Below, in pieces: positions 44,062 through 52,895 of a DNA stretch of 64,000 bases. This DNA is from Guptibacillus hwajinpoensis. Lineage in GTDB: Bacteria > Bacillota > Bacilli > Bacillales > Guptibacillaceae. The translations under genes and the position numbers were made by a program. How positions within the stretch are numbered: position 1 is the stretch's first letter; each line of letters opens with the position of its first letter. The notes under the pieces were generated by a model. That model ran no database searches. It was given only the letters and a program-made list of their open reading frames with translations, and was not told the DNA's origin. The stretch is from assembly GCF_029277305.1 (NCBI RefSeq), contig NZ_CP119526.1; one strand, given 5' to 3'.

Positions 44062-44418
44062 TTACTTCAAGTTTTCTTTTGCTTTTGATGCTAGTTCAGT
44101 GAACGCTTTTTCGTCGTTAACTGCAAGCTCAGCAAGCATTTTACGGTTGATGTCGATACCAGCTGTTTTAAGACCAAACATCAAACGGCTGTAAGAAAGT
44201 CCATTCAAACGAGCTGCCGCATTGATACGAGTGATCCAAAGCTTACGGAAGTCGCGCTTTTTCTGGCGACGGTCACGATAAGCGTACATGTTTGATTTCA
44301 TAACTTGCTGATTAGCAACTTTGAAAAGCAAAGACTTAGATCCGTAATATCCTTTTGCGAGTTTTAACGTTCTTTTACGTCTACGACGTGTTACGTAGCC
44401 ACCTTTTACTCTTGGCAT
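44062..44418 (-). CDS. rplT: 50S ribosomal protein L20
   Basis: This 118-residue assembly protein of the large subunit is very basic at the N-terminus (RRRRKRTLKLAKGYYGSKS) and ends in the globular domain that in Bacillus also binds the infC leader and represses the operon. It is last of infC-rpmI-rplT, 44 bp after rpmI. Confidence 0.98.
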   Translation of the reverse strand: MPRVKGGYVTRRRRKRTLKLAKGYYGSKSLLFKVANQQVMKSNMYAYRDRRQKKRDFRKLWITRINAAARLNGLSYSRLMFGLKTAGIDINRKMLAELAVNDEKAFTELASKAKENLK

Positions 44419-44462
44419 ACTAAACCCCTCCTATTTCTGTGTCTAAATAATATAAAAACCGA

Positions 44463-44663
44463 TTACTTCTTGTTGTAGATTAAAGTCTTAATGCGCTTGA
44501 AGTCACCTGCGGAAACAAGAGAAGCTTTACGAAGCTTACGCTTCTGCTTTTGAGACTTGTTACCGAACATATGGCTAGTGTAAGCACGGCTGCGCTTAAG
44601 TTTACCTGATCCAGTTTTCTTAAACCGTTTTGAAGCTCCACGGTGAGATTTCATTTTTGGCAT
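44463..44663 (-). CDS. rpmI: 50S ribosomal protein L35
   Basis: The 66-residue basic ribosomal protein reads MPKMKSHRGASKRFKKTGSGK, typical of L35. It is the middle gene of infC-rpmI-rplT, 22 bp after infC, preceded by AAGGAGG. Confidence 0.98.
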   Translation of the reverse strand: MPKMKSHRGASKRFKKTGSGKLKRSRAYTSHMFGNKSQKQKRKLRKASLVSAGDFKRIKTLIYNKK

Positions 44664-44685
44664 GAGTGAGTTCCTCCTTCAAGAA

Positions 44686-45204
44686 TTACTTTTCTGCGAT
44701 AGGTGCCAAGATTAGGAACATGCTGCGCCCTTCCATTTTGGGTTTGGACTCAACAGTTGATATATCTTTGCAATCTTCTGCTAGGTGCTCAAGCACCTTT
44801 TTACCGATATCAGAGTGTGTAATCATACGTCCGCGGAAACGGATCGATGCTTTCACTTTGTCGCCTTTTTCAAGAAACTTACGTGCATTACGAAGCTTCG
44901 TATTGAAGTCGTGTTCTTCAATGTTCGGGCTCAAGCGAACCTCTTTAACGGTAATGATCTTTTGTTTCTTACGCGCTTCTTTCTCTTTCTTCTGCTGCTC
45001 GTAGCGGAACTTTCCGTAGTCCATAATGCGACAAACAGGAGGTTTCGCGGTTGGAGCAACCATAACAAGATCAAGATTTGCATTACGAGCCATATCTAAT
45101 GCCTCAGTTTTGGATTTCACACCAATTTGGTTTCCGTCTGCACCAACAAGACGTACTTCCCGAGCACGAATGCCCTCATTGACGTTCATATCTCTACTAA
45201 TAAT
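44686..45204 (-). CDS. infC: Translation initiation factor IF-3
   Basis: IF-3 keeps ribosomal subunits apart and proofreads start codons. The chain has the N-domain (NEGIRAREVRLVG), linker (QQKKEKEARKKQK) and C-domain. The start is taken as ATT at 45204: GGAGG at 45211-45215 lies 6 bp upstream, whereas the first ATG (45189) is too far and would cut the family N-terminus. A second ATT at 45201 is the alternative. A rare ATT start lets IF-3 repress its own translation, as known in E. coli. The product is 172 residues. Confidence 0.93.
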   Translation of the reverse strand: MISRDMNVNEGIRAREVRLVGADGNQIGVKSKTEALDMARNANLDLVMVAPTAKPPVCRIMDYGKFRYEQQKKEKEARKKQKIITVKEVRLSPNIEEHDFNTKLRNARKFLEKGDKVKASIRFRGRMITHSDIGKKVLEHLAEDCKDISTVESKPKMEGRSMFLILAPIAEK

Positions 45205-45215
45205 CAGCCACCTCC

Positions 45216-45421
45216 ATGGTTATTGTTCGATGATGATCATCTAACATGATGTCATTAAATGGTTTATATATTCGGTTCAAAGCATAAAAAAAGCGTCGGC
45301 GCATACGACACCCACACATTACACAATTATAAAAACAGTGTACCTGCAAACTACCAGTTACGGCGTCAATCAGGTGAGAAGCGGGCGCTTCTGCTTGCTT
45401 TGTTTCCGATATTTAATTACC
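45216..45421 (-). ncRNA. infC operon leader (L20 leader-type)
   Basis: About 200 nt of leader lies between the promoter and infC. It carries structured GC-rich segments (GAAGCGCCCGCTTCTCACCT) and a stem, GTGTCG/CGACGC, followed by seven T (45285-45311). It fits the Bacillus leader where L20 binding promotes premature termination. The L20 site itself cannot be proven by eye. Confidence 0.75.
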
Positions 45422-45427
45422 TAAGAC

Positions 45428-45457
45428 AGTATACCATGCTGACCAAATTTATGTCAA
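45428..45457 (-). promoter_or_regulatory. Sigma-A promoter of infC operon
   Basis: TTGACA (45452-45457) and TATACT (45428-45433) are 18 bp apart on the minus strand, about 225 bp before infC. Confidence 0.85.
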
Positions 45458-45554
45458 GGTGATAAGATTCGTTCGAAGTGCACTTGATTATCATAACGAA
45501 TCTTTCTCTTTGTGACAAGGGTTTTTTGTAAATTTGTTTCATCTTAAATTAAAA

Positions 45555-45574
45555 AGCCGGCATTTTCGCCGGCT
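45555..45574 (-). terminator. thrS terminator
   Basis: The perfect stem AGCCGGC/GCCGGCT is followed on the minus strand by TTTTTAATTT, 6 bp after the thrS stop. Confidence 0.9.
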
Positions 45575-45579
45575 CTTCA

Positions 45580-47517
45580 TTACTTTTTGTTTTTAATTTC
45601 TTCTTCAATTCTAGCAGTGAATTCGTTTAGAGAAACAGTCTCTGAATCCTGTTGGCTATAACGGCGAACGTTAACAGCTTCACCTTCAACCTCTTTATCT
45701 CCTACGACAAGCATATAAGGAATTTTCTGCATTTGTGCTTCACGAATTTTGTAACCAATCTTTTCGTTACGCTCATCTACTTCTACGCGAATGCCTGCTC
45801 GTTGAAGTTTCTTTTGAACTAATTTTGCATAGTCCATATGCACTTCTGATACAGGGATGATTTCCGCTTGAACTGGTGAAAGCCATGTTGGGAATGCACC
45901 TTTGTATTCTTCAATTAAGAACGCAACAAATCGTTCCATAGTTGATACAACACCACGGTGAATAACAACTGGACGGTGATGATTACCATCTTCACCAATG
46001 TAGGATAGATCGAATCGTTCTGGAAGCAAGAAATCAAGTTGCACTGTAGATAATGTTTCTTCTTTTCCAAGAGCCGTTTTCACTTGAACATCCAATTTAG
46101 GTCCGTAGAACGCCGCTTCCCCTTCTGCTTCAACGTACTCAACATTAAGGTCACCCATTGCTTCTTTAAGCATTCTCTGAGCTTTTTCCCACATCTCATC
46201 ATTGTCGATATACTTCTTCTTATCTTCTGGATCACGATAAGAAAGACGGAATGAGTAATCATTAATACTAAAGTCTTTGTATACTTCTTGAATGAGCTCA
46301 ACTACTTCTATAAACTCTTGCTTGATCTGATCAGGACGACAGAAAATGTGAGCATCATTTAATGTCATAGAACGGACGCGCTGAAGTCCAGCGAGTGCAC
46401 CTGACATTTCATAACGATGCATCGTTCCAAGTTCTGCTACACGATATGGAAGGCCACGATAGCTTTTCAGATCGTTTTTGTAGATCATCATATGATGTGG
46501 GCAATTCATCGGACGAAGAACTAACTCTTCTGTTTCATCCATTTTCATTGGAGGATACATATCGTCTTGATAGTGCTCCCAATGACCGCTTGTTTTGTAA
46601 AGTTCTACATTTGCAAGATGTGGCGTATAAACATGGTTGTAACCAAGTCGCTCTTCAAGATCAACAATATATCGCTCAATCGTACGGCGAATTGTTGCCC
46701 CTCTAGGTAACCAGATTGGCAATCCTTGTCCTACCTCTTGAGAAATAGTGAAAAGCTTTAGTTCTTTGCCGAGTTTACGATGATCACGTTCCTTCGCTTC
46801 TTCTAATAAGTGAAGATATTCTTCAACTTGAGATTGCTTAGGAAATGCAGTTCCGTAAATACGTTGGAGCATTTGGTTATCACTATCTCCGCGCCAATAA
46901 GCGCCTGCTATTGATAACAGTTTAAAGCTTTTAATCTTACTAGTAGAAGGGACATGTGGTCCACGACAAAGATCAAAGAATTCACCTTGCTCATATATTG
47001 TTACTTGTTCATCAGCTGGAATGGCTTCTAGTAACTCAAGCTTAAGGTCATCACCGATTTCTTTAAACATTTTCTCAGCTTCTTCTCGGCTTACGACGAT
47101 GCGCTTCACTTCAAGATTCTCATTAATGATTTTCTTCATTTCCTTCTCTATCTTAGGAAGATCCTCAGGTGTAATGGAGACAGGGCAATCAATATCATAA
47201 TAGAAACCACTATCAATAACAGGTCCTACGCCAAGCTTCACATCACTATAAAGTCGTTTAATCGCCTGCGCCATAAGGTGAGCAGTACTATGACGAAGTA
47301 CTTCAAGACCATCTTCGCTTTCTTGAGTAACAATTTCGATTTGAGCGTCTTCTTCAATTCCACGACGCAGATCAACTAATACTCCGTTCACCTTCCCAGC
47401 AAGTGCCTTCTTCTTCAATCCCGGGCTAATTGAACTTGCGATATCTTCAGTTGTTGTTCCTTTATTAAATTCCTTTACAGAACCGTCAGGAAACGTCATT
47501 TTAACCATTTCAGCCAT
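45580..47517 (-). CDS. thrS: Threonine-tRNA ligase
   Basis: This class II synthetase charges tRNA-Thr. The 645-residue protein has the N-terminal TGS domain (MTFPDGSVKEF), the SAD editing domain with HSTAHLMAQA and the CRGPHVPST cysteine-histidine region, the catalytic core (RPMNCPHHMMIYK, RVAELGTMHRYEMSGAL) and the anticodon-binding C-terminus. A T-box with its own promoter lies upstream. Confidence 0.97.
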   Translation of the reverse strand: MAEMVKMTFPDGSVKEFNKGTTTEDIASSISPGLKKKALAGKVNGVLVDLRRGIEEDAQIEIVTQESEDGLEVLRHSTAHLMAQAIKRLYSDVKLGVGPVIDSGFYYDIDCPVSITPEDLPKIEKEMKKIINENLEVKRIVVSREEAEKMFKEIGDDLKLELLEAIPADEQVTIYEQGEFFDLCRGPHVPSTSKIKSFKLLSIAGAYWRGDSDNQMLQRIYGTAFPKQSQVEEYLHLLEEAKERDHRKLGKELKLFTISQEVGQGLPIWLPRGATIRRTIERYIVDLEERLGYNHVYTPHLANVELYKTSGHWEHYQDDMYPPMKMDETEELVLRPMNCPHHMMIYKNDLKSYRGLPYRVAELGTMHRYEMSGALAGLQRVRSMTLNDAHIFCRPDQIKQEFIEVVELIQEVYKDFSINDYSFRLSYRDPEDKKKYIDNDEMWEKAQRMLKEAMGDLNVEYVEAEGEAAFYGPKLDVQVKTALGKEETLSTVQLDFLLPERFDLSYIGEDGNHHRPVVIHRGVVSTMERFVAFLIEEYKGAFPTWLSPVQAEIIPVSEVHMDYAKLVQKKLQRAGIRVEVDERNEKIGYKIREAQMQKIPYMLVVGDKEVEGEAVNVRRYSQQDSETVSLNEFTARIEEEIKNKK

Positions 47518-47545
47518 GCTACTTCACTCCTTTTTTGCATATAAA

Positions 47546-47788
47546 AAAACACTCATCCCAAAAAGGGACGAGTGTTAATCTCGTGGTTCCACCCTGCTTC
47601 CCGCATAGAGAAATCCTACGCGGCTCAGACTGCTATAACGTAGCAGAAACGCTACCCCATTTCCAGGGTAGAGTTCAAAGGTGGTAAGACTGTTTGTCCG
47701 GCTAGGAAGTTCGCACCATTTCTTCCCTCTCTGAAAGCTGACAGAACATCTCATGTCCTTATCGTAACAATAACGTATATGCGTGTAT
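47546..47788 (-). promoter_or_regulatory. T-box riboswitch of thrS
   Basis: The T-box core AGGGTGGAACCACG (47582-47595) is followed on the minus strand by a terminator stem, AACACTCGTCCC/GGGATGAGTGTT, with seven T (47541-47576). The best specifier candidate is ACC at 47683-47685, within TCTTACCACC, which suits tRNA-Thr. Promoter TTGATT (47818-47823) and TATAAT (47795-47800) lie 17 bp apart just upstream. This explains the gap before ytxC. Confidence 0.92.
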
Positions 47789-47830
47789 GTAGGTATTATA
47801 AGTAGTGTACTTATGAAAATCAAGCCTATT

Positions 47831-48667
47831 TTAATGATTGCCCGAAAAAAGTATTTTAGACATACAATATGGGAAAAAATATATTCGCTCTTCAAATACG
47901 TTGCGGATTGTCTGAGCAAGTCCCTCTTCGTTATCATCTGTATAGAAATGAATCTCTTCTGGAGCAGCAACAAGCAAAGGTAGCAAAATGTCAGGATCTA
48001 TATCTTCTACACTAAGTCCATTCGGAAGATCTTCTATCCGTAAACCCTCCTGACACGTCAAAACCTGTCCTGTTGCATTATACAAATGGTAGCTTCCATT
48101 AAACACAAGGATAGCACGTTTAGTAACAGTATCTCTTGATTTTAGTAGTATCCTTAATGCCTGGACAAAATTTTGATATTCCTGTTCTAATTTATATTCA
48201 TCAATTGCTTCTCCAATAAGCGATGCTAATAGAGAACGATAGGGCCCTGTACGAAATCGTAAAAAAGAATCAAATGAGATGGTTCCACCCTGCTCGATAC
48301 AAGACACGGCCGCTTCAAGCAGTAAGTCATGTCGATTCGAATAGCGAGAAGCACCGGGAATATCGTCTATATTTCCATCACCAATGTTTCTTGCAATGGC
48401 TGAGATCTCTGCGATTTCATCTTGATCTTGAAAGTAATAAGTGGACTTTAGAAGCTGGTCCATCCATCGCTTCTCATAAGTGGTGCCCAAAAGGGCAAGG
48501 CATTGAGAAATAAGATAACACATTCTTGTATCGTATGGTTCAATTGCAATGGATACTTTCAGCGCTTCTCTATCACTTTTCACACGTTTTGGATGATCCG
48601 TAACTTTAGTCAATTGTGCAGTCATAAATTCGAAGTCTTCTAGATCGCTAAATGTTATCGAAACCAA
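47831..48667 (-). CDS. ytxC: Putative sporulation protein YtxC
   Basis: The 278-residue protein matches the YtxC family by position (between thrS and dnaI) and by features such as SFDSFLRFRTGPYRSLLASLIGEAIDEYKLEQEYQNFVQALR. The family is found in spore formers; its biochemical role is unknown. The start is a TTG with GGGGGGAAAG before it. The thrS promoter overlaps or directly abuts its 3' end. Confidence 0.87.
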   Translation of the reverse strand: MVSITFSDLEDFEFMTAQLTKVTDHPKRVKSDREALKVSIAIEPYDTRMCYLISQCLALLGTTYEKRWMDQLLKSTYYFQDQDEIAEISAIARNIGDGNIDDIPGASRYSNRHDLLLEAAVSCIEQGGTISFDSFLRFRTGPYRSLLASLIGEAIDEYKLEQEYQNFVQALRILLKSRDTVTKRAILVFNGSYHLYNATGQVLTCQEGLRIEDLPNGLSVEDIDPDILLPLLVAAPEEIHFYTDDNEEGLAQTIRNVFEERIYFFPYCMSKILFSGNH

Positions 48668-48745
48668 CGCTTTCCCCCCTGTCCATCTTCATATTAAAAT
48701 CTATATGGTCATAATGAGGAAATCATGTATAGAACCGTAAAAAAA

Positions 48746-48765
48746 AGCCCTCCAACAGGAGGACT
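48746..48765 (-). terminator. dnaI terminator
   Basis: The stem AGTCCTCC/GGAGGGCT (one mismatch) with loop TGTT and eight T on the minus strand directly follows the dnaI stop. Confidence 0.85.
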
Positions 48766-49698
48766 TTATACTCGACGATTTTTTCCTTCGAGAAAGACTG
48801 GTGTTGTAAAGTGCTTAATTCGCTCCATTATTCGTTTCGCTTTCGTTTCCTCTATCCCACTCTTGTGAGAGTAGGCAAGGTGTTCCTCAAGCAAACTATA
48901 ATCTAAATTAGAAGAATAAAGAGTTGGAAGACCTTCAGTCATTCGGTATTGAAGAAGAGCTCCGAGAATATCATCACGCACCCAGCTCGAAATATTCTCT
49001 GCTCCAATATCGTCAAGAATCAGTAGCGGCGTTTCTTTCAGATAATCAAGTTTTGCATCAATAGACTGATCTTGGATCGCACTTTTCATCTGACGGAAAA
49101 AGTCAGGCGTATAAATAAACTGAGAACGAACTCCTTTATCTTTTGCAAGTTGATTTGCAATCGCACCTAGAATAAAGGTTTTTCCCACTCCAAACCCGCC
49201 ATGTATATAAAGACCTTTTGATGTCTCCCCAGGAACAAATTCCTCTACATACTGAATGGCTGTCCCAATCGCTTCAACACGGACAGGGTCTTCATCATCT
49301 AAGTCAGCGAATGTAGCTTGAAGAATTTCCTTTGGAATGTAATAGCTTTGAATCATTTCATTCCGCTTCTTGTTTTTCTCATCTTCCATTCTAGTTGGAC
49401 AGCGATTGTAACGTATATCTATCACGGAACGATTGATGAATAACTCAGGCTCATACCCTTGCATCATATTGATACAGTTTGCAAGTCCCGGACATCCTTC
49501 ACATCGTTTCGCCTGTGTTGTATATTCGTATAGCCTTGCTAGACTTCGATCAACCATTTTATCGTCAACCTCATCATGTTCCTCAATGAAGGCACGGATA
49601 TCAGCGTCTGCCATAATGGCCTTCTTCATCTCTTGATACTGCTGTTGGAATTTTTTATTACCAGGCATTTTATTAAATGATTCCTGGATGGATTCCAT
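48766..49698 (-). CDS. dnaI: Primosomal protein DnaI (helicase loader)
   Basis: This AAA+ loader puts the DnaC helicase on DNA together with DnaB and DnaD. The 310-residue protein has a cysteine zinc-binding N-domain (KRCEGCPGLANC) and an AAA+ domain with Walker A GGFGVGKT and Walker B LLILDDIGAE. The B. subtilis order dnaB-dnaI is kept, 26 bp after dnaB. Confidence 0.95.
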   Translation of the reverse strand: MESIQESFNKMPGNKKFQQQYQEMKKAIMADADIRAFIEEHDEVDDKMVDRSLARLYEYTTQAKRCEGCPGLANCINMMQGYEPELFINRSVIDIRYNRCPTRMEDEKNKKRNEMIQSYYIPKEILQATFADLDDEDPVRVEAIGTAIQYVEEFVPGETSKGLYIHGGFGVGKTFILGAIANQLAKDKGVRSQFIYTPDFFRQMKSAIQDQSIDAKLDYLKETPLLILDDIGAENISSWVRDDILGALLQYRMTEGLPTLYSSNLDYSLLEEHLAYSHKSGIEETKAKRIMERIKHFTTPVFLEGKNRRV

Positions 49699-49724
49699 CC
49701 CACTTCACCCCGCTTTTAAACGAC

Positions 49725-51083
49725 TTATTTTTTGTATTTACTCAACATTTTCTTAAGCTGGTCCTGTTTTTCAGATCGCTCTTCTTTAGACATGTCCGGT
49801 TCCTTCTGTTCAGAAATCCATTCCGGAACTTTATCCTTACGAGCTGTAGACTTTCCTCGACTATTAGAATTCCCAGATTTCCCTTTTGGCTTAGCAGGCT
49901 GCTGAAGTTCTTTAATGGCAAGATTCATCGCATCTCTAACTGTCTTTACCCTTGCTCTAGCCCAATGACTCGCAAACTTTTCCACATAATTTTTGGATAG
50001 TTTCTTGTCTTGAGTTTCAAGAATAAAGTCAAGAAGAACATTCATAACTCCTGGGGTTAGCTTTTGCTCATCCATTATACGCTCTACCAATTTCATATCA
50101 GCTTCAGATGGCTTCCCACCTTCCGCAGCACGCTGCAAGATGTCGTAAGGAGTCATTTGCTCATATCGCTGAGCAGCTTTTTCCTCTTCTGTGACGGGTT
50201 CTTTTGTATGGAATTCCTGCAAAGAAGTAGGTTGATGCCTATATTGAAGAGCTGGCATTTTCCCCCGATTTTCAAGAGCAAACCAGCTACTAACTTCTTT
50301 ACGTAAAAGGTCATCAGATAATTCTTCGTGATGAATGGCCGCTTGTTCCACAATTCGGCCCATTTCATACGGTTCTATTTTGTAGACGAAAGCAAGGCGC
50401 TCTATTGTCTTTTTAACATTATCTGTTAACATTCGATCTGATACAATCATATCAGAGATATGCTGTTTCATCACCTCGAAGTCAAACTGAGACGAAGTAA
50501 AAATGAGTCCTTTATTATCGCTTCGTTTCTCAATAGCATCATGATTCTCCTCTTCTTCATGTAAAGATGTCATTTCAGAAGGGTGAAGAGAGTCATATAC
50601 CTCATTGAATGATGCTGTAATATTACTGTACTCACTGGGGTTTAGTTTATCAACCGTAAAGTGTTGTTTAAGGTCGTTGTATCTGTTTCGACCAAGTCTG
50701 TTAAACAAATAAATGTTGAGTACGCCGTCGTTAAAGAATCGATCAGGTGTAAGAGGTGGTTGAAGTTCATATGTGAAGTGCCTTGGGTCTTCCCCAGACT
50801 TTAAATAAGTTTTCAATAATCCTATTCCTTCTAACTTCCTACGTTCTTCAAGTATTCTCTTTAAATCCCACCTCATCATAAGTAATAAGTTGTGATGAGT
50901 CATTGTAGTAACAAGCGTATCTTTCTGCTCATGGGCACTCCAAAGGGTCATATAAAGACTGTATGCACCTGCACCAATTAGAGGTTGATATAAAAGAGTT
51001 AGCACTCGTCTGTCATATTCATGCAAGAGTCCTGACGCTTCAACCTGAAGTGTATCGACAGGTAGTAGTTCTTTCCAATGCAT
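49725..51083 (-). CDS. dnaB: Replication initiation and membrane attachment protein DnaB
   Basis: This is the Bacillus primosome protein (not the helicase) that works with DnaD and DnaI at oriC and restart forks. The 452-residue protein has the DnaB/DnaD winged-helix region (LLYQPLIGAGAYSLYMTLW) and a DDBH2-type C-terminal domain. It ends in a K/S/E-rich tail. The ATG at 51083 (MHWKELLPVD) is used because AAAAAGGTGA ends 5 bp before it; the GTG at 51092 is part of that site. Confidence 0.92.
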   Translation of the reverse strand: MHWKELLPVDTLQVEASGLLHEYDRRVLTLLYQPLIGAGAYSLYMTLWSAHEQKDTLVTTMTHHNLLLMMRWDLKRILEERRKLEGIGLLKTYLKSGEDPRHFTYELQPPLTPDRFFNDGVLNIYLFNRLGRNRYNDLKQHFTVDKLNPSEYSNITASFNEVYDSLHPSEMTSLHEEEENHDAIEKRSDNKGLIFTSSQFDFEVMKQHISDMIVSDRMLTDNVKKTIERLAFVYKIEPYEMGRIVEQAAIHHEELSDDLLRKEVSSWFALENRGKMPALQYRHQPTSLQEFHTKEPVTEEEKAAQRYEQMTPYDILQRAAEGGKPSEADMKLVERIMDEQKLTPGVMNVLLDFILETQDKKLSKNYVEKFASHWARARVKTVRDAMNLAIKELQQPAKPKGKSGNSNSRGKSTARKDKVPEWISEQKEPDMSKEERSEKQDQLKKMLSKYKK

Positions 51084-51125
51084 ATGCTTCACCTTTTTAT
51101 TCTCTCGTGAATTTTAAAGCTTAAT

Positions 51126-51262
51126 CTTTTTTTGCTGTTTTCGTAAACTTTGTTGTTATAAGAGTAGAGATTGATTTGCGCTCCAGGATGCTCGCTTTCC
51201 GCAGTGCGGGCGGTGAGCATCCTTCGACTCCAATCAACTTTGAAGTGGGGATCTCTAATTAG
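51126..51262 (+). repeat. Family 1 palindromic repeat, copy F (short core, right arm lost)
   Basis: The left arm GTTTTCGTAAACTTTGTTGT and the short core ATTTGCGCTCCAGGATGCTC...GAGCATCCTTCGACTCCAAT are clear; the right outer arm has decayed. It sits between nrdR and dnaB, which are adjacent in B. subtilis, next to an nrdR terminator. Confidence 0.75.
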
Positions 51263-51285
51263 TCGTGTATTAACGTACAAAAAAA

Positions 51286-51302
51286 GAGCTTACATTAAGC
51301 TC
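51286..51302 (-). terminator. nrdR terminator
   Basis: The stem GAGCTTA/TAAGCTC is followed on the minus strand by seven T, 8 bp after the nrdR stop. It would separate nrdR from dnaB-dnaI. Confidence 0.82.
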
Positions 51303-51310
51303 CCCTTTCG

Positions 51311-51769
51311 TTACTCTGCTCTGTTGATTAAATCTTTTAATTCCCGAATAAACACATTAATGTCCTTGAATTGACGATAGACGGAAGCAAATCGAACGTA
51401 TGCAACTTCATCGACTTTAGCCAATTGGTCCATAACGAGCTCACCAACGACATCACTGCTAATTTCGGATGCTCCTTGATTACGAAGATCTCGTTCAATT
51501 TCATTAACAATTGTTTCAAGAGTTTCAAGTGGGACAGGTCGTTTCTCACAGGCTTTTATTAATCCTCTAAGAATCTTATCCCTGCTAAATTCTTCTCTAG
51601 TTCCCTCTTTTTTAACAACAATAAGCGGTATTTCTTCAACTGTTTCAAATGTTGTAAATCGGTACGTACAAGATTCACATTCCCGGCGTCTACGGATCGA
51701 ACGACCTTCATGAACCGGTCTGGAATCAAGCACTCTTGTACCATTCTGATTGCAGTTGGGACAACGCAT
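51311..51769 (-). CDS. nrdR: Transcriptional repressor NrdR
   Basis: NrdR represses ribonucleotide reductase genes in response to nucleotide levels. The 152-residue protein has the N-terminal zinc ribbon (MRCPNCNQNGTRV, CESCTYRF) and the ATP-cone domain. Normal length. Upstream of dnaB as in B. subtilis. Confidence 0.95.
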   Translation of the reverse strand: MRCPNCNQNGTRVLDSRPVHEGRSIRRRRECESCTYRFTTFETVEEIPLIVVKKEGTREEFSRDKILRGLIKACEKRPVPLETLETIVNEIERDLRNQGASEISSDVVGELVMDQLAKVDEVAYVRFASVYRQFKDINVFIRELKDLINRAE

Positions 51770-51843
51770 TAGATCATCTCCACTAAACGAACAAGATTTC
51801 TACCTTCTATTTTAGCATACAATGCGCTGCTACACATCTATCT

Positions 51844-52233
51844 CTAAAATTGTTCAGAAATACCCGTTCCGATTAACGTTAACTTATTTTGAATATCACT
51901 ATATACTGTGCCTATTATTTTCTTGCTATATCCGAAATCAACTGGAAGAGGTGTCTCAGTTGAAACTGAAAAATCAACTGCTGTTTTGTAAGCACGAACG
52001 GATACTACCGTCACAACGATTAGTGCTTTCTTAGGTGATTTAACTTGATAGACAAATTCCCCACGCTCAGGAGAATTTGTAACAACCTCACCTTGGTAAT
52101 GTTTCTGAAGAACAGCTTTTGCTTCAGTAAAAGCCTGTTCCTTAGTTGCTTTAAAATAATGTGTTTTTAATGCATCATTAGGATGCCTTTCACTTGTTTC
52201 TGAACGGTTGCTAAAAAAGTCTTTAATTCCCAC
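51844..52233 (-). CDS. Conserved-looking small cytosolic protein, unrecognised
   Basis: This is a 129-residue protein without signal peptide or membrane helix. It has a charged start (MGIKDFFSNRSETSERHPN) and then a mixed alpha/beta pattern (ALIVVTVVSVRAYKTAVDFSVSTE) that could be a small fold of about 100 residues. GAGGACAAGGGTG precedes the ATG. It lies between nrdR and speD, where B. subtilis has no equivalent that I recognise. Function unknown. Confidence 0.7.
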   Translation of the reverse strand: MGIKDFFSNRSETSERHPNDALKTHYFKATKEQAFTEAKAVLQKHYQGEVVTNSPERGEFVYQVKSPKKALIVVTVVSVRAYKTAVDFSVSTETPLPVDFGYSKKIIGTVYSDIQNKLTLIGTGISEQF

Positions 52234-52323
52234 CCTTGTCCTCCTCTATTTTTTTTAAGAATAGCAATAATTGAATGATAAATCAATTGCATAGAAGTTA
52301 ATTAGCAAGGAAGGAAAGAAAAA

Positions 52324-52347
52324 AAAGGAGTGCGTTAGCACCCCTTT
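52324..52347 (-). terminator. speD terminator
   Basis: The stem AAAGGGGTGC/GCACTCCTTT (one mismatch) with a 4-nt loop and a T-run on the minus strand follows the speD stop by about 15 bp. Confidence 0.82.
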
Positions 52348-52361
52348 CAGTATTTGTATAA

Positions 52362-52751
52362 TTATGAAGTAAACGCTGATTGCTCTTTTCTAACTTTAGG
52401 TTTCACTGGACCCATGCCTCGAGGAAGCTCAATGTTCTCACGTGTATCTGCTCCAAGAGCGTCAGCGATATAATTAGCTGCAACGTTAGGATCAAGATCA
52501 CCACATGTGTATACATCGATGCTTGCGTAACCATGTTCTGGAAAACTGTGGATCGTTAAGTGTGATTCAGAAATAATAACCACACCACTAACGCCTTGTG
52601 GCGCAAATTTATGAAATGCTACCTCACGTACTTCTGCACCAGACTTTAGAGCAGCTTCTACAAACGTTTCTTCAATTAATTTCATGTTGTTAAGTTTTTC
52701 AATGTCACAGCCCCATAATTCGGCGATAACGTGACGTCCCATTGTATCCAT
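52362..52751 (-). CDS. speD: S-adenosylmethionine decarboxylase proenzyme SpeD
   Basis: SpeD makes decarboxylated SAM, the aminopropyl donor for spermidine. The 129-residue proenzyme self-cleaves between E62 and S63 (ISESHLTIHSFPEHGYAS); S63 becomes the pyruvoyl cofactor, with H68 and C83 (YTCGD) in the active site. GGGGGAA lies 6 bp before the ATG. A leader of about 140 nt with alternative pairings precedes the gene (see 52752-52890). speD next to gapB is as in B. subtilis. Confidence 0.95.
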   Translation of the reverse strand: MDTMGRHVIAELWGCDIEKLNNMKLIEETFVEAALKSGAEVREVAFHKFAPQGVSGVVIISESHLTIHSFPEHGYASIDVYTCGDLDPNVAANYIADALGADTRENIELPRGMGPVKPKVRKEQSAFTS

Positions 52752-52890
52752 AGCAAATTCCCCCTTTAAGTTTACTCATGCGTAGTCAGCATGCGGTATT
52801 GAAAATCCACCACGGGGGAAAGTTAGTCCGATGAGGTCCTAACCCTTTAAGTAGTTTCCAATGCCAAATTGCTATAAAAGAAGTTCACGA
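52752..52890 (-). promoter_or_regulatory. Riboswitch-like leader of speD
   Basis: On the minus strand the leader holds GGAAA (52855-52859) that can pair with TTTCC (52817-52821), and inside it GTTAG/CTAAC (52839-52843 with 52822-52826). The strand TTTCCCCC (52814-52821) is also complementary to the speD ribosome-binding site GGGGGAA (52758-52764). The two pairings exclude each other, and a small hairpin CATGC/GCATG lies between. This looks like translational control. I recall no named class that fits. Confidence 0.55.
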
Positions 52891-52895
52891 AAAAT

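Noticed and set aside
47575..47973. A 132-residue minus-strand frame over the thrS leader and the 3' part of ytxC
   Set aside because: It overlaps the thrS T-box and reads ytxC in the wrong frame.
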